DNA of 9,934 bases from the NCBI RefSeq assembly GCF_934772795.1, contig NZ_CAKVMR010000074.1, forward strand, positions 1 to 9,934, in the 5' to 3' direction. This document shows, one piece after another, positions 1 to 6,264 of this stretch. The stretch's first letter is position 1; every line of letters begins with the position of its first letter. The position numbers and the translations under genes were made by a program. Source of the DNA: an uncultured Holdemanella sp. GTDB taxonomy: Bacteria; Bacillota_I; Bacilli_A; Erysipelotrichales; Erysipelotrichaceae. The notes under the pieces were generated by a model. The model searched no databases. It was not told the origin of the DNA and saw only the letters and a program-made list of their open reading frames with translations.

Positions 1-188
1 TCTTTGTCTTAGGAAATGTAACAGGCTATTCTAGATTCTTTGTGTATATTCCATTTTTACATATTGATTTTGTGAACCTGATTATCCATAAGCAGGTTGT
101 CCTGGCTGCTATTATAAGCTTGGTGTATTTTCTGTCTTGTAATTTGATTTCATTACAATGTTTCAAAAAAAGAGAGCTGGTGAGATAA
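1..188 (+). CDS. C-terminal end of a membrane protein, probably an ABC-2-type permease (partial)
   Basis: The reading frame is open from base 3 to a TAA at 186-188; its start lies left of the window. About 61 residues are visible. They contain a hydrophobic stretch (FVYIPFLHIDFV), a short polar turn, then a clear transmembrane helix (VVLAAIISLVYFLSCNLISL) ending in a basic tail KKRELVR. A last helix followed by a short basic tail is the usual C-terminus of ABC-2-like permease subunits. The next gene starts at the very next base, so the two are translationally coupled and probably form one transporter with an ATPase encoded further left. Assignment to the ABC-2 class rests mostly on that context; the fragment has no diagnostic motif. 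Confidence 0.6.
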   Translation, partial: FVLGNVTGYSRFFVYIPFLHIDFVNLIIHKQVVLAAIISLVYFLSCNLISLQCFKKRELVR

Positions 189-1472
189 ATGTGGACTTAT
201 GTGCTTTTCAATATCAAATCTAATTTAAAAAGAAAAGAAAATCTGATTCTAATTGTGCTATTCATCGTTTGTGAGATTGCTTTGTTGTTTATTTTGAATA
301 CAAAATCATTTACGGAAAGTCCATATCAAACATCATTAGGTATTAGTATAGCAAGTGTTTCACAAAAGAATGATCCCAAACTTTACCAAGAATTTATGGA
401 TGAAGTGAATTTGATACGTCAGACCATTGATAAGGGTGAGCAGGATGGAAAGGACAAAAATTGGAAGTCATATTGTGAATATAAAGTAAAGGTGAGTGTG
501 TTGGAAGCACAGTGGTATATGGTGACTTCTAACATGCCTAATGATTCCTATTTTGAACATGCCGATGTTATAGAAGAATTAAGGAAGGAATATGGATTAC
601 CTGATTTGTCGCAATACGAGAAATTAATTGTACAAAAATCAAATGATATTAATTTATATTTTTGTTCTATGCAGCAGGCTCGTTACTTTGACTACTTGTT
701 AAAACATGATCTTACTCCAATAACATATTCATATGTGGATGCATCCAGTGTTTCATTACAGATAGCTCGATATATATTGCCTGTAGTTTTACCTTTGCTG
801 GTTGGACTTCTATTGTTTCAACAAAGAGAAAGACGAGCAAAGACAGAAAAAACAATTCTAACTATTTCTGGAGTAAAGAAAAAATATGTGAGATGGAATT
901 TGATTTCTGACGTGCTTTTTGTTCTATTGGTTGTTTTCCTGCCTGTTTTAGTTTATATGATAGTTCTTGTACCTTTTAAAGGTGTATCGAATCTGATCTA
1001 TCCGGTTTTATATTATAAGCCAGGATTTACTGGTTTTCATTATTGGGATACACAAGGATTGGATCATATTGAGCTTGTGGCAAGTGGACTAACGAATATG
1101 AGTGTCAATCAGTTTACAACGCCAGGAATGGAATTGATGCCATTGTGGCAATGTACACTATTTGTAGCATTTGGAATTGTGATGTCCACAACATTTTATG
1201 TCCTACTCATAACTGTATTATCTAAACTTATGAAAAACAAATACTTATCTTTGCTTGTATTTTTAGTTGTCTTGGGTCTTTGTTCTTTTGCATCGCCATT
1301 AGGAAACATGCAGAAGATCAATACATTCAATCCAATGGCATACAGAGATTTTGGAATGAACCTATTAGGTACTAGTTATTTTGGATATTTTGCAGGAATT
1401 GTAATTATTGGATTATATAGTGTGATTTTGTACTTAGTTTTGAAGTGGTGTGCTAAGAAAGTACGTGTTTAA
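189..1472 (+). CDS. ABC-2-like membrane permease subunit (427 aa)
   Basis: Six transmembrane segments can be read at about residues 18-37, 191-211, 239-262, 321-345, 351-370 and 396-419. A large, mostly polar domain of about 150 residues (38-190) lies between helix 1 and helix 2. One long outer loop after the first helix followed by a cluster of C-terminal helices is the ABC-2/BcrB-like permease layout seen in peptide, antibiotic and bacteriocin transport and immunity systems. It has no ATPase motif, so it needs a separate nucleotide-binding subunit, which is not in the window. The ATG directly follows the TAA of the preceding gene (zero spacing), with GGTGAG shortly upstream as a modest ribosome binding site. 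A second transporter gene follows after a hairpin. Substrate unknown; a bacteriocin-type peptide is only an inference from the pairing of two permeases with an exporter. Confidence 0.7.
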   Translation: MWTYVLFNIKSNLKRKENLILIVLFIVCEIALLFILNTKSFTESPYQTSLGISIASVSQKNDPKLYQEFMDEVNLIRQTIDKGEQDGKDKNWKSYCEYKVKVSVLEAQWYMVTSNMPNDSYFEHADVIEELRKEYGLPDLSQYEKLIVQKSNDINLYFCSMQQARYFDYLLKHDLTPITYSYVDASSVSLQIARYILPVVLPLLVGLLLFQQRERRAKTEKTILTISGVKKKYVRWNLISDVLFVLLVVFLPVLVYMIVLVPFKGVSNLIYPVLYYKPGFTGFHYWDTQGLDHIELVASGLTNMSVNQFTTPGMELMPLWQCTLFVAFGIVMSTTFYVLLITVLSKLMKNKYLSLLVFLVVLGLCSFASPLGNMQKINTFNPMAYRDFGMNLLGTSYFGYFAGIVIIGLYSVILYLVLKWCAKKVRV

Positions 1473-1503
1473 TATATCATGATGAAATAATATGAAAATA
1501 TAG

Positions 1504-1533
1504 ATTATTAATGTAAGAATATACATTAATAAT
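1504..1533. promoter_or_regulatory. Perfect 12-bp inverted repeat between permease and exporter genes
   Basis: Left arm ATTATTAATGTA (1504-1515) and right arm TACATTAATAAT (1522-1533) are perfect complements around a 6-base loop. The stem is almost all A/T and is not followed by a T-run, so it is a poor intrinsic terminator. It lies 50 bases before the exporter's preferred ATG. A repressor operator or an mRNA processing/attenuation hairpin are both possible. Confidence 0.5.
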
Positions 1534-1583
1534 TGAAAAAAATTACATTTATGCTAGAATCTTTTAAAAAGAAGGTGATACGT

Positions 1584-3362
1584 ATGTTTAAAAGCTTAAC
1601 ATTTCTTTGGAAGTATGCGTGGAATGTACAAAAAAGCTATTTGGTTTGTTTGATTTTGTATCAAATAACGAATACGATCCCACCTTTATTGATTATGTTT
1701 TTTCCAAAGGTTTTGTTGGATGAACTAATGGGGCAAAATCGAATTTCATATTTACTTACATATATCATTATCTTTTCAATTGTGATTTTCTTAATGAAGT
1801 TTTTAAGCGACTTTTTAAAGAATACGGCTTTTTATAAGCGATGTATTATTTTAGAAAAGTTTCAGGTGGAGTTAAATACAAAACTTTCTAAAGTGGATTA
1901 TGCGTGTTTGGAAGATCCAGAGTTTTTAAATTTGAAACAAAATGCGGAAAAATTTTTATATGCGAATGGACAAGGATTTAGTTTTGTATTAGATCGAGCG
2001 ATGGAAATCATTAGTAAAGTGATGATTTTCGGAACAGTGATTTGGATCATAGCTTCATTGAATAAAGCAGTGTTGCTTGTGTTTTTATGTCTTGCATTTC
2101 TAAATAGCAAAGCGCAGATGCGATTTAAGAAGGCGTATGCCAAATTGGAAATGGAGAAAAATCCGAAGGAAAGAGAATTGTCTTATTTTATGAATGTGTT
2201 TTCGGATGTAAAGTATGGCAAGGAAATTCGAATGAATCAAGGTCAATATGTATTGATGGATTTTTTAAAAGGTTGTTTACATAAGCTTTGGAAGTTTTAT
2301 AAAAATCAGATGTATATTATGGACAAATCCGATTTCTTTATGCATCTTATGGATTTTTTTCAAAGAATGGTTTCTTATGTATATATGGTTTTTATGGTAT
2401 CAAAAGGATTCATATCCATCGCAAATTTTACATTGTATATCAATGCGATTGCGACATTTACAACTTCTATGGATGAAGTGATCGATAGTGTGAATGATAT
2501 AAATCAGTATAGTTATTATTTTGAAGCTGTTGAGAAATTTATGAATTTGCCTATGGACATATATGATGGCAAGATCAACCGTAATATGCCTTCTCATTTT
2601 GAATCGTTAGAGTTTAAGAATGTTGGATTTAAATATGGCGGTAGCGATAAATGGGCTTTAAAAGATATCAATTGTTTCATGAAGGCTGGAGATAAAATTG
2701 CAGTGGTTGGAGAAAACGGTGCGGGTAAGACTACGTTTATTAAATTAATTTGTCGATTGTATGACCCAACTGAGGGAATGATTTTATTAAATGGGGTGGA
2801 TATTAAAGAGTATGATTATGTGCAATATGTAAAATTCATTTCAACTGTATTCCAGGATTTCCAATTATTTTCAATGTCACTTAAGGAAAACGTGAGTTTA
2901 TCGCGAAAAAGTGATGAAAATCGAATTCATGGTATATTTGATTCTTTGGGAATTTCTGCATTTGTAAAGAAATACAAGAAAGGCTTGAATGTACGTGTAC
3001 ACAAGGATTTTGATTCAGATGGTTTTGAACCTTCAGGAGGAGTTGCTCAAAAAATAGCGATTAGCCGAGCTATCTATAAAGATACACCGATAATCATATT
3101 GGATGAGCCAACGGCTGCATTGGATCCAAAATCAGAATCGGAGATTTATGAACAATTTAATGAATTATCAAAAAATAAGTTGGCTATTTTTATTTCACAT
3201 AGAATGGCATCGACAAGGTTTTGCGATAACATTATTGTTTTTAAGAATGGAAGCATTGAAGAAATGGGTAGTCATAGTGAATTAATGAAGGCACATTCTA
3301 CATATTGGAAACTATTCAATATGCAGTCAAAATATTATATGAGTGCAGAAATGGGTGCGTAA
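1584..3362 (+). CDS. ABC exporter: fused membrane domain and ATPase (592 aa)
   Basis: A half-transporter that probably works as a homodimer. Residues 1-300 hold about six transmembrane segments (near 17-41, 57-79, 142-160, 161-176, 254-275, 278-296). Residues 340-592 are the nucleotide-binding domain: Walker A GENGAGKT at 376-383, Q-loop Gln424, signature SGGVAQ at 484-489, Walker B IIILDEP ending at 509, D-loop after it, and the switch His539 in FISHR. The signature is unusual: it reads PSGGV where LSGGQ, or SGGEAQK in close relatives of this exporter class, is normal. There is no N-terminal C39 peptidase domain, so it does not itself cleave a leader. The start was chosen at ATG 1584 because GAAGGTGAT sits just upstream; an in-frame TTG at 1533 has no binding site and begins inside the hairpin. 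The substrate is probably a peptide or lipid-like compound, but this is not determinable. Confidence 0.85.
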   Translation: MFKSLTFLWKYAWNVQKSYLVCLILYQITNTIPPLLIMFFPKVLLDELMGQNRISYLLTYIIIFSIVIFLMKFLSDFLKNTAFYKRCIILEKFQVELNTKLSKVDYACLEDPEFLNLKQNAEKFLYANGQGFSFVLDRAMEIISKVMIFGTVIWIIASLNKAVLLVFLCLAFLNSKAQMRFKKAYAKLEMEKNPKERELSYFMNVFSDVKYGKEIRMNQGQYVLMDFLKGCLHKLWKFYKNQMYIMDKSDFFMHLMDFFQRMVSYVYMVFMVSKGFISIANFTLYINAIATFTTSMDEVIDSVNDINQYSYYFEAVEKFMNLPMDIYDGKINRNMPSHFESLEFKNVGFKYGGSDKWALKDINCFMKAGDKIAVVGENGAGKTTFIKLICRLYDPTEGMILLNGVDIKEYDYVQYVKFISTVFQDFQLFSMSLKENVSLSRKSDENRIHGIFDSLGISAFVKKYKKGLNVRVHKDFDSDGFEPSGGVAQKIAISRAIYKDTPIIILDEPTAALDPKSESEIYEQFNELSKNKLAIFISHRMASTRFCDNIIVFKNGSIEEMGSHSELMKAHSTYWKLFNMQSKYYMSAEMGA

Positions 3363-3401
3363 TGAAAACTTTGGAATTAGTAGAATGATTGTAATAAGCA
3401 A

Positions 3402-3692
3402 TTGATAATTCAATTGGATGGTGCAAAAGAACAAAACTCAGTGTTACAGACAAAAGCGAATGATTATGATCATAGTATGTTGACAATGAGTAAGAAACTG
3501 AATAAGTCTGAAACTAGAAATATTGCGCTGACTCGGTTTGTGAAAGAAACAACAAGAAATCATATTCAATTAAAAAACGGACAGAGCATAACAGTTTATG
3601 ATGCTATAATGAATAAGCTAAGCCCTGAAGATAAGACAAGGGTTAGAAAAACAATAGATTTAGAGGGAAATAAAAACGACCGAAATAGATGA
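3402..3692 (+). pseudogene. C-terminal fragment of an unrecognised helical protein (about 96 codons)
   Basis: The frame is open from just after a TAG at 3381-3383 to TGA at 3690-3692. It has no ATG in a sensible place and no ribosome binding site; the only early start is a TTG at 3402 lying inside a small hairpin. The product is polar, charged and mostly helical, starting with a coiled-coil-like stretch (KEQNSVLQTKANDYDHSM) and ending DLEGNKNDRNR. It reads like the tail of a longer protein whose front is lost. I do not recognise the family. A mobilisation or replication protein would suit the mobile-element setting, but that is inference only. Its last 11 codons recur almost unchanged at 9580-9615 with the rest missing, which supports that this gene end belongs to a repeated element terminus. 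A plus-strand terminator follows directly. Confidence 0.45.
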
Positions 3693-3740
3693 AAAAAAGC
3701 GGATAATTTACTATCCGTTTTTAATATGCTTTGAAAAATT
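3657..3740 (+). repeat. Direct repeat block A, copy 1
   Basis: Matches 9580-9662 over about 84 bases with a handful of substitutions and one A-run length change. It contains the gene tail encoding DLEGNKNDRNR-stop and the downstream terminator. The match begins abruptly inside the coding frame and ends at TTGAAAAATT; beyond that the two loci differ completely until block B. Confidence 0.9.
3699..3722 (+). terminator. Intrinsic terminator after the 3402-3692 fragment
   Basis: Stem CGGATA (3700-3705) / TATCCG (3712-3717) with a 6-base loop is followed by TTTTT at 3718-3722. An A-run precedes it, so it may also work in the other direction. A second copy lies at 9621-9644. Confidence 0.75.
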
Positions 3741-3742
3741 AT

Positions 3743-3799
3743 GACTCTATAAATGACCCAATAACTGACCCGATAAGCTATTTGGAACAAATACAATAA
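3743..3799 (+). pseudogene. Remnant with DSINDPITDPI repeat
   Basis: A short open stretch translates as DSINDPITDPISYLEQIQ then TAA, and its first 11 residues match the repeat in the 4009-4236 remnant (DSISDPITDPI). The DNA is nearly identical over 36 bases (from 3741 against from 4118). There is no start or binding site. It looks like the linker of a lost gene left behind by recombination. Confidence 0.4.
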
Positions 3800-3843
3800 C
3801 TTTGATTGTCTTGTACAAGTCTGAACATGCATAAATAAGGCAT

Positions 3844-3872
3844 AAAAAAAGCACCTGGCAAATGTTAGGTGC
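3844..3872 (-). terminator. Minus-strand intrinsic terminator downstream of the tRNA-like end (copy 1)
   Basis: On the minus strand, GCACCT / AGGTGC (3872-3867 with 3856-3851) form the stem and are followed by seven T (3850-3844). The stem can be lengthened by G-U pairs. It sits where a tRNA transcript would end. Confidence 0.75.
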
Positions 3873-3885
3873 AATCTTTGACAAA

Positions 3886-3908
3886 TGGTGGTCTCAGTCG
3901 GAATTGAA
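3886..3908 (-). other. tRNA 3'-end fragment, candidate att core (copy 1)
   Basis: Minus strand reads TTCAATTC (a T-loop with one change), then C-C-G-A-C for the T-stem, TGAGACC for acceptor positions 66-72, A73 and CCA. The 5' neighbour does not complete a T-stem and no 5' tRNA half exists, so this is only the 3' end. The acceptor implies a tRNA starting GGTCTCA; tRNA-Asp is one candidate. Integrases commonly use this part of a tRNA gene as their crossover site. Confidence 0.6.
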
Positions 3909-3922
3909 AAGTTATTTTGTTG

Positions 3923-3986
3923 AAAAAAAGATGGTCTAGTCCGAACCACCCTTTTACTCGTGTAGGCTTGTTATCCGTTTGCCCAC
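3923..3986 (-). ncRNA. Candidate small RNA, about 60 nt, two hairpins
   Basis: Downstream of a minus-strand TATAAT box (3996-3991) lies a hairpin GTGGGC/GCCTAC (3986-3981 with 3967-3962, one G-U pair), then a second hairpin GGTGGTT/GACCATC (3950-3944 with 3936-3930, two G-U pairs) followed by seven T (3929-3923). Promoter, hairpin and terminator-like hairpin in about 75 bases without an ORF is the plan of an antisense or regulatory RNA. The first loop contains AAACGGATA, complementary to TATCCGTTT in the block A terminators. Function unknown; chance arrangement in decayed DNA is possible. Confidence 0.35.
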
Positions 3987-3990
3987 TTGA

Positions 3991-4018
3991 ATTATAGCAT
4001 GCTTTTTAGTGGATGCAA
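3991..4018 (-). promoter_or_regulatory. Candidate minus-strand promoter for the small RNA
   Basis: Minus strand -10 TATAAT (3996-3991), 16-base spacer, and weak -35 TTGCAT (4018-4013). The -10 is a perfect consensus; the -35 is poor. Confidence 0.4.
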
Positions 4019-4236
4019 TGCTAATCGCTGTCACTAGTCCAATTGGAATATTTAATGTATCTGATGTTAAACCTGAGTTTAAGTCTATAGACAATTTTTA
4101 TTTCGAAACTCTTTCAAATGACTCTATAAGTGACCCGATAACTGACCCGATAACTGACCCAATAAAATTTGGAATTAGAAATGTTGAAAACTTTAAAACT
4201 AAATTCTGGAATAAACACAATAATAAAAATGAATGA
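4009..4236 (+). pseudogene. Remnant of a protein with DPI-TDPI linker repeats, possibly an AlbA_2/COG2865-type regulator
   Basis: The frame opens at a GTG without a ribosome binding site and ends at TGA. Its middle (SDVKPEFKSIDNFYFETL) resembles the segment of Schlafen-like AlbA_2 (divergent AAA-4, COG2865) proteins lying before their C-terminal winged helix. That family often has an acidic tandem linker like the one here, NDSISDPITDPITDPI. After the linker the expected winged-helix domain is absent and the frame drifts into a low-complexity Lys/Asn-rich end. The catalytic N-terminal AlbA domain is also absent. The family call is from memory of the pattern and is tentative; a decayed fragment is the safer reading. 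Confidence 0.3.
4131..4166 (+). repeat. Three tandem 12-bp units (TGACCCGATAAC type)
   Basis: Units at 4131-4142, 4143-4154 and 4155-4166 (the last TGACCCAATAAA) encode DPIT repeats. A related pair of units lies at 3754-3776. In-frame 12-bp units can expand or contract by slippage without shifting the frame. Confidence 0.75.
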
Positions 4237-4377
4237 AATAATCCAAACAAATTTACCATCGGTTAGTAGGGATAAAAAAATTGACTATTTATGTAGAACA
4301 TTGTGGTTTGAATAGAAATGGTTGATATTACTTAAAAAGAAAAAGTTGATAGATAAGATTTAGGCAAGAGGAAATAA

Positions 4378-4569
4378 ACAGGTTCAAAAGGAAAGGTTGG
4401 AACTAAGTTAGAGGAAACACTTATTGAATTTTATCATACTGAAAATATAGTTGATAATAAGGTGATTCATGAGTATGATTACGTAAATGAGGTTCAACTA
4501 GTAACTGTAAAAGTACACTATCAATTATTTACTCTTACAAATACTTATGAGCTGTTAGTAGTGGATTAA
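4378..4569 (+). pseudogene. C-terminal fragment of an unrecognised protein (63 codons)
   Basis: Open frame from just after TAA 4375-4377 to TAA 4567-4569, translating to a normal-looking protein tail (for example KVGTKLEETLIEF and later LFTLTNTYELLVVD). It has no ATG and no binding site. It ends exactly at a strong terminator, so it looks like the genuine 3' end of a gene whose front has gone. The DNA to its left (4237-4377) carries only short frames with many stops and I see no gene there. Family not recognised. Confidence 0.35.
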
Positions 4570-4606
4570 AAAAACAAGTATCACTCTTTGTAGGGGTACT
4601 TGTTTT
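4568..4606. terminator. Bidirectional intrinsic terminator
   Basis: Perfect 10-bp stem AAAACAAGTA (4571-4580) / TACTTGTTTT (4597-4606). On the plus strand it ends in TTTT; on the minus strand it is followed by a run of seven or more T. It is placed to end the minus-strand BlaI/M56 operon and any plus-strand reading through 4569. Confidence 0.8.
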
Positions 4607-4660
4607 GCTTTTTGAATAAGTTTTAAAAGTTTTTAAAAATGATTTTGTGACAATGAAAGA

Positions 4661-5752
4661 TTATTCTCCTTTTATGATTGGAATGTCTTTAAATTCTTTA
4701 GATTTTGGATTGTTGATAATACCTTTAAATTTACCGACATGAAATGTATAAGTACCATCTTTATTCACTGTTATATATCCATTTTTTAAATCTTTTTCTG
4801 ATAATAACTCATGCTCGTCAGGAGCAGGGAAAGAAGGCTCTAATATGATAGAGTTTGTCAGAAATGGAAACAAAATCAATGTGGCTAATAGTAATTTGTT
4901 GGTCTTTTTCTTGTATTTGTTCTCTATCATATAGTTTATCCTATATTCAAGAACTTTTATACTTTCATCAATAATATTCGAATTACTATATTTGTGCACT
5001 TGATTATAAATAGTAGCCTTTTTTTGTATGTTTATTAAGTCTCTAATGTATTGATTGCTTTCTACTTCATTGAAATTTTTTGTGCTTTTATAATCAGCAC
5101 ATATCTCTAAAAGTAAATGGATTTGATTTCTAAATATGTATACAAATGGATTCCACCAGTATAGGATCACAACAAAATTTATAATATGTTTTATTAAACC
5201 GTCATGGTGTTGAATATGACTGATCTCATGTCGTAAAATATTGTTCAGTTCGCTTATAGTGTATAAAGTCGTAGGAAGAAATATACTCTTTTTTGTGGTA
5301 AATACTGTAGGAACATATAAAAATTGACTGCTAAAAATAGGAAAAATATCTAATTCTGCATCTAAATCATTGGTTTCTAATTTGACTGAATTAGAAATGA
5401 GTAGTTTATAATTTTTGTTTGACTGAGATATTGAAAAGATATATTCAATGGACTTGATAATAATTCCTATAACCCATATAAGAAGAAGTAAATTATAAAT
5501 CTCAAATGAATGAAATTTATAATGCATTATGTTATAAAACGGATTCATAATCGGTGTAGCTGCTATTGATTGCGTAAATTTAAATTCAATAGGAAATAAT
5601 AGACGTAAAACTATAATTATAGCTAGGACAGAAAGAAAATCAGTTCTAAAAAACATATAACTTTTTTTGCATGTTAGTAATGCATTAAAAATAAGAATCA
5701 GAATGGCAGCAAAAACGATTGTAATAAATAACGATGAAAGGGTCAACTGCAT
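4661..5752 (-). CDS. M56 (BlaR1/MecR1-like) membrane metalloprotease, no penicillin-binding sensor (363 aa)
   Basis: Membrane-bound zinc protease of the signal-transducing M56 family, whose members cleave, or trigger cleavage of, a partner BlaI repressor. Zinc motif HEISH at residues 175-179; the downstream ligand is probably Glu216 in LLLEICAD. The WWNPFVYIF stretch (199-207) is the family's usual membrane-reentrant region. Helices: about 3-25, 38-54, 85-106, 186-205 and 285-303. The last helix is followed by only about 60 outer residues (PAPDEHELLSEKD...), whereas BlaR1/MecR1 carry a beta-lactam-binding domain of about 250 residues. It therefore senses something other than a beta-lactam, or needs a partner. 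ATG 5752 touches the repressor's TAA with no gap, and AGGG at 5766-5763 is its binding site. The operon order repressor-protease is standard. Confidence 0.88.
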   Translation of the reverse strand: MQLTLSSLFITIVFAAILILIFNALLTCKKSYMFFRTDFLSVLAIIIVLRLLFPIEFKFTQSIAATPIMNPFYNIMHYKFHSFEIYNLLLLIWVIGIIIKSIEYIFSISQSNKNYKLLISNSVKLETNDLDAELDIFPIFSSQFLYVPTVFTTKKSIFLPTTLYTISELNNILRHEISHIQHHDGLIKHIINFVVILYWWNPFVYIFRNQIHLLLEICADYKSTKNFNEVESNQYIRDLINIQKKATIYNQVHKYSNSNIIDESIKVLEYRINYMIENKYKKKTNKLLLATLILFPFLTNSIILEPSFPAPDEHELLSEKDLKNGYITVNKDGTYTFHVGKFKGIINNPKSKEFKDIPIIKGE

Positions 5753-6121
5753 TTACTTTATTCCCTTTTCTTTTAATTTGATATTTATAAGTTTTTCTAA
5801 TTCGATAATGGCATCTAAATTGTCGGTTTCTTTTATGAAATTTGAAGCTAATTCAAAAGATGTTTTTTGATTTACAAAACTTGTAATATATTCAACTTGA
5901 GAAATTACAGGCACATATTCTCGCATTAGAGCTTTTTCGTGCTGAACGATTCTATCTACTTTTATATAATCTTTTTTAAGCAATTTCTGAAGGACTTGTT
6001 GAATTGTATATATACTAACATCTTCATCTAAATTTTTCTTTAAAGCACTAGCAGACAAAGGAACAGAGGAGTTCCACAATGCAATCATAATTTGGTTTTC
6101 TCTTTTTGATAATTTTTTCAT
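5753..6121 (-). CDS. BlaI/MecI-family winged-helix repressor (122 aa)
   Basis: The N-terminus MKKLSKRENQIMIALWNSS matches the start of BlaI/MecI/CopY proteins. Residues 1-70 form the winged helix, with the recognition region around SIYTIQQVLQKLLKKDYIKV; the family's basic wing and REYVPVIS motif follow, then a C-terminal dimerisation helix region. Family members bind as dimers to operators before their own operon and are inactivated by proteolysis driven by the M56 partner encoded next. The start was set at ATG 6121: GGGTG lies 9 bases upstream, whereas the longer alternative at GTG 6133 would overlap that binding site. Likely autoregulated from the divergent region to its right. Length is normal. 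Confidence 0.88.
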   Translation of the reverse strand: MKKLSKRENQIMIALWNSSVPLSASALKKNLDEDVSIYTIQQVLQKLLKKDYIKVDRIVQHEKALMREYVPVISQVEYITSFVNQKTSFELASNFIKETDNLDAIIELEKLINIKLKEKGIK

Positions 6122-6160
6122 ATATGTTTTCACCCATAAATATTTTAACTTTTATTTTTA

Positions 6161-6189
6161 ATTATAGCAACAAATAGAAATAAAAATAA
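6161..6189 (-). promoter_or_regulatory. Candidate promoter of the BlaI/M56 operon
   Basis: Minus strand TATAAT at 6166-6161, a perfect -10, about 40 bases before the BlaI start. The -35 position 17 bases upstream (TTATTT) is weak, as expected for a regulated promoter. TAGCAA (6165-6170) and TTGCTA (6193-6198) bracket it as an inverted repeat. Confidence 0.45.
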
Positions 6190-6198
6190 CTATTGCTA

Positions 6199-6221
6199 AA
6201 AATAACAATTAATGTTATTTT
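6199..6221. promoter_or_regulatory. Candidate BlaI operator 1
   Basis: Perfect inverted repeat AAAATAACA (6199-6207) / TGTTATTTT (6213-6221) around ATTAA, in the divergent region next to the repressor gene. The ACA...TGT core recalls BlaI/MecI sites (TACA/TGTA), but the spacing is not identical. Confidence 0.4.
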
Positions 6222-6264
6222 GTAGTTGAAGATAGCGTTATCCTTAAAAAGAACAAAATATATG

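Larger units (their letters stand above)
3832..3921. repeat. Direct repeat block B, copy 1 (tRNA 3' end plus terminator)
   Basis: 90 bases matching 9755-9844 at 87 positions. The three differences are all C in the right copy and T here. Read on the minus strand it holds a tRNA-like 3' end, a 13-base spacer and an intrinsic terminator; the homology also runs about 13 bases past the tRNA-like part (AACAAAATA...). Interpreted as an attachment-site copy of an integrative element. Confidence 0.85.

Noticed and set aside
1533..1583. Exporter start at TTG 1533
   Set aside because: No ribosome binding site and it begins in the hairpin arm; ATG 1584 has GAAGGTGAT at proper spacing.
1898..2597. Minus-strand open frames at 1898-2143 and 2400-2597, and plus-strand frames at 3103-3285 and 5667-5870
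   Set aside because: All lie within strong coding frames of the exporter or of the BlaI/M56 genes and lack binding sites.
3399..3416. Inverted repeat CAATTGA / TCAATTG after the exporter gene as its terminator
   Set aside because: Only 7 bp, all but G/C-free, with no T-run; too weak to call.
3810..3819. Palindrome CTTGTACAAG as an operator
   Set aside because: A lone 10-bp palindrome in AT-rich decayed DNA with no second copy and no promoter beside it.
3596..3949. 117-codon minus-strand open frame
   Set aside because: It runs through a terminator, the tRNA-like end and the small-RNA hairpin, has no binding site, and its composition is not protein-like. The DNA is better explained by the repeat blocks.
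3923..3990. T-box riboswitch, because AGGGTGGT precedes a terminator on the minus strand
   Set aside because: The T-box core ACCGCG is missing, there is no room for a specifier stem, and no aminoacyl-tRNA or amino acid gene follows.
6122..6133. BlaI start at GTG 6133
   Set aside because: The GTG is itself part of the GGGTG binding site for ATG 6121, and family members begin MKKLS.
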